Shown here piece after piece: positions 12,782-13,000 of a stretch of 13,000 nt of DNA (within the stretch, counting starts at the first letter, position 1; every line of letters starts with the position of its first letter). Origin of the DNA: JAZRWQ01 sp045599805. Its GTDB lineage: Bacteria; Bacillota; Clostridia; Oscillospirales; UMGS1783. A program made the position numbers and the translations under genes. The DNA is taken from positions 1 through 13,000 of the forward strand of contig JAZRWQ010000030.1 of the NCBI GenBank assembly GCA_045599805.1, given 5' to 3'. The notes beneath the pieces were generated by a model that saw only the letters and a list, made by a program, of their open reading frames with translations, was not told where the DNA came from and searched no databases.

Positions 12782-12816
12782 GTACCGATTGAAGCTAAAA
12801 AAAGCGAAAATAGTAC
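12771..12816. repeat. Imperfect direct repeat pair
   Basis: GCGACAAAATAGTAC (12771-12785) recurs as GCGAAAATAGTAC (12804-12816), differing by a 2-base deletion. The first copy overlaps the right end of the palindromic element, so the second may be a partial end of another copy. Confidence 0.45.
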
Positions 12817-12854
12817 GCCTGCGTTAAGATCAAAATATCAACAGCCCGAGTTTT

Positions 12855-13000
12855 TTATTCGGTTGATACAGTTTTTTTAAGCTTGATTACGAGAACGATA
12901 ATAATTATCAGCAGAGGAATAACTGATATAACAGCTGCCTGTGCATATTTATTGATCATTTCGGCATTAGCCGAAATTGCCGCAGATTCTTTGTTGTCTG
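12855..13000 (-). CDS. C-terminal end of a membrane protein (partial, runs off the right edge)
   Basis: An open frame on the - strand enters from beyond 13000 and stops at TAA (12855-12857), giving 47 visible residues. It ends with a polar stretch, a hydrophobic segment (AAVISVIPLLIIIIVLVIKL) and a basic tail KKTVSTE, so the C-terminus crosses the membrane and ends in the cytoplasm. The start and main domain are outside the window, so function cannot be assigned; a transporter permease or a surface protein with a C-terminal anchor would both fit. No clear terminator follows. Confidence 0.55.
   Translation of the reverse strand, partial: DNKESAAISANAEMINKYAQAAVISVIPLLIIIIVLVIKLKKTVSTE

Overview
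The window looks like a chromosomal segment of an obligately anaerobic, low-to-mid GC Firmicute, most likely a gut-type Clostridia (Oscillospirales/Ruminococcaceae-like). Reasons: a ctsR-mcsA-mcsB stress operon, strong sigma-A promoters with TATAAT boxes and AGGAGG-type ribosome binding sites, an XRE regulator carrying a desulfoferrodoxin-like domain, and a PASTA protein. The lineage is inferred from gene content only. There are 11 complete protein genes, one partial gene at the right edge, and several terminators and promoters. I see no functional tRNA, rRNA, CRISPR array or transposase.

Layout, left to right. 1-435: a terminator for an upstream + strand gene, then about 370 bases of non-coding DNA packed with palindromes and heptanucleotide repeats. 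436-3766 (-): a two-gene polar amino-acid ABC importer. One polypeptide joins a lipoprotein-like signal, four half-lobes of substrate-binding protein in permuted order, and the permease. The ATPase carries a C-terminal domain that looks like a decayed GHKL/anti-sigma-kinase fold. 3890-4489 (+): a divergent XRE regulator fused to a superoxide-reductase-like iron domain. 4523-7481 (-): a two-gene unit with a multi-pass membrane acyltransferase followed by an acyl-AMP ligase carrying an N-terminal STAS domain. 7596-9527 (-): ctsR-mcsA-mcsB with an array of CtsR half-sites at its promoter, ending in a terminator with no clpC. 9683-10953 (+): divergent HAD phosphatase and GNAT acetyltransferase. 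11020-12562 (-): two separately promoted exported proteins, a membrane-tethered alpha/beta hydrolase and a kinase-less PASTA protein. 12563-13000: a structured 125-base palindromic element and the C-terminus of a membrane protein running off the edge.

The most interesting points are these. (1) The McsB homologue has lost the catalytic Glu, the active-site Cys and most phosphate-binding arginines of guanidino kinases, yet keeps the RDxxRA phospho-arginine-sensing motif, so it reads as a pseudokinase. (2) The STAS-acyl ligase fusion is coupled to a membrane acyltransferase. (3) The importer has a permuted lobe2-lobe1-lobe2-lobe1-permease order. (4) The same importer's ATPase has a degenerate GHKL-like tail. 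(5) The XRE regulator's iron site has Asp where the last His ligand is expected. All domain calls are by eye from motifs; no database search was run.
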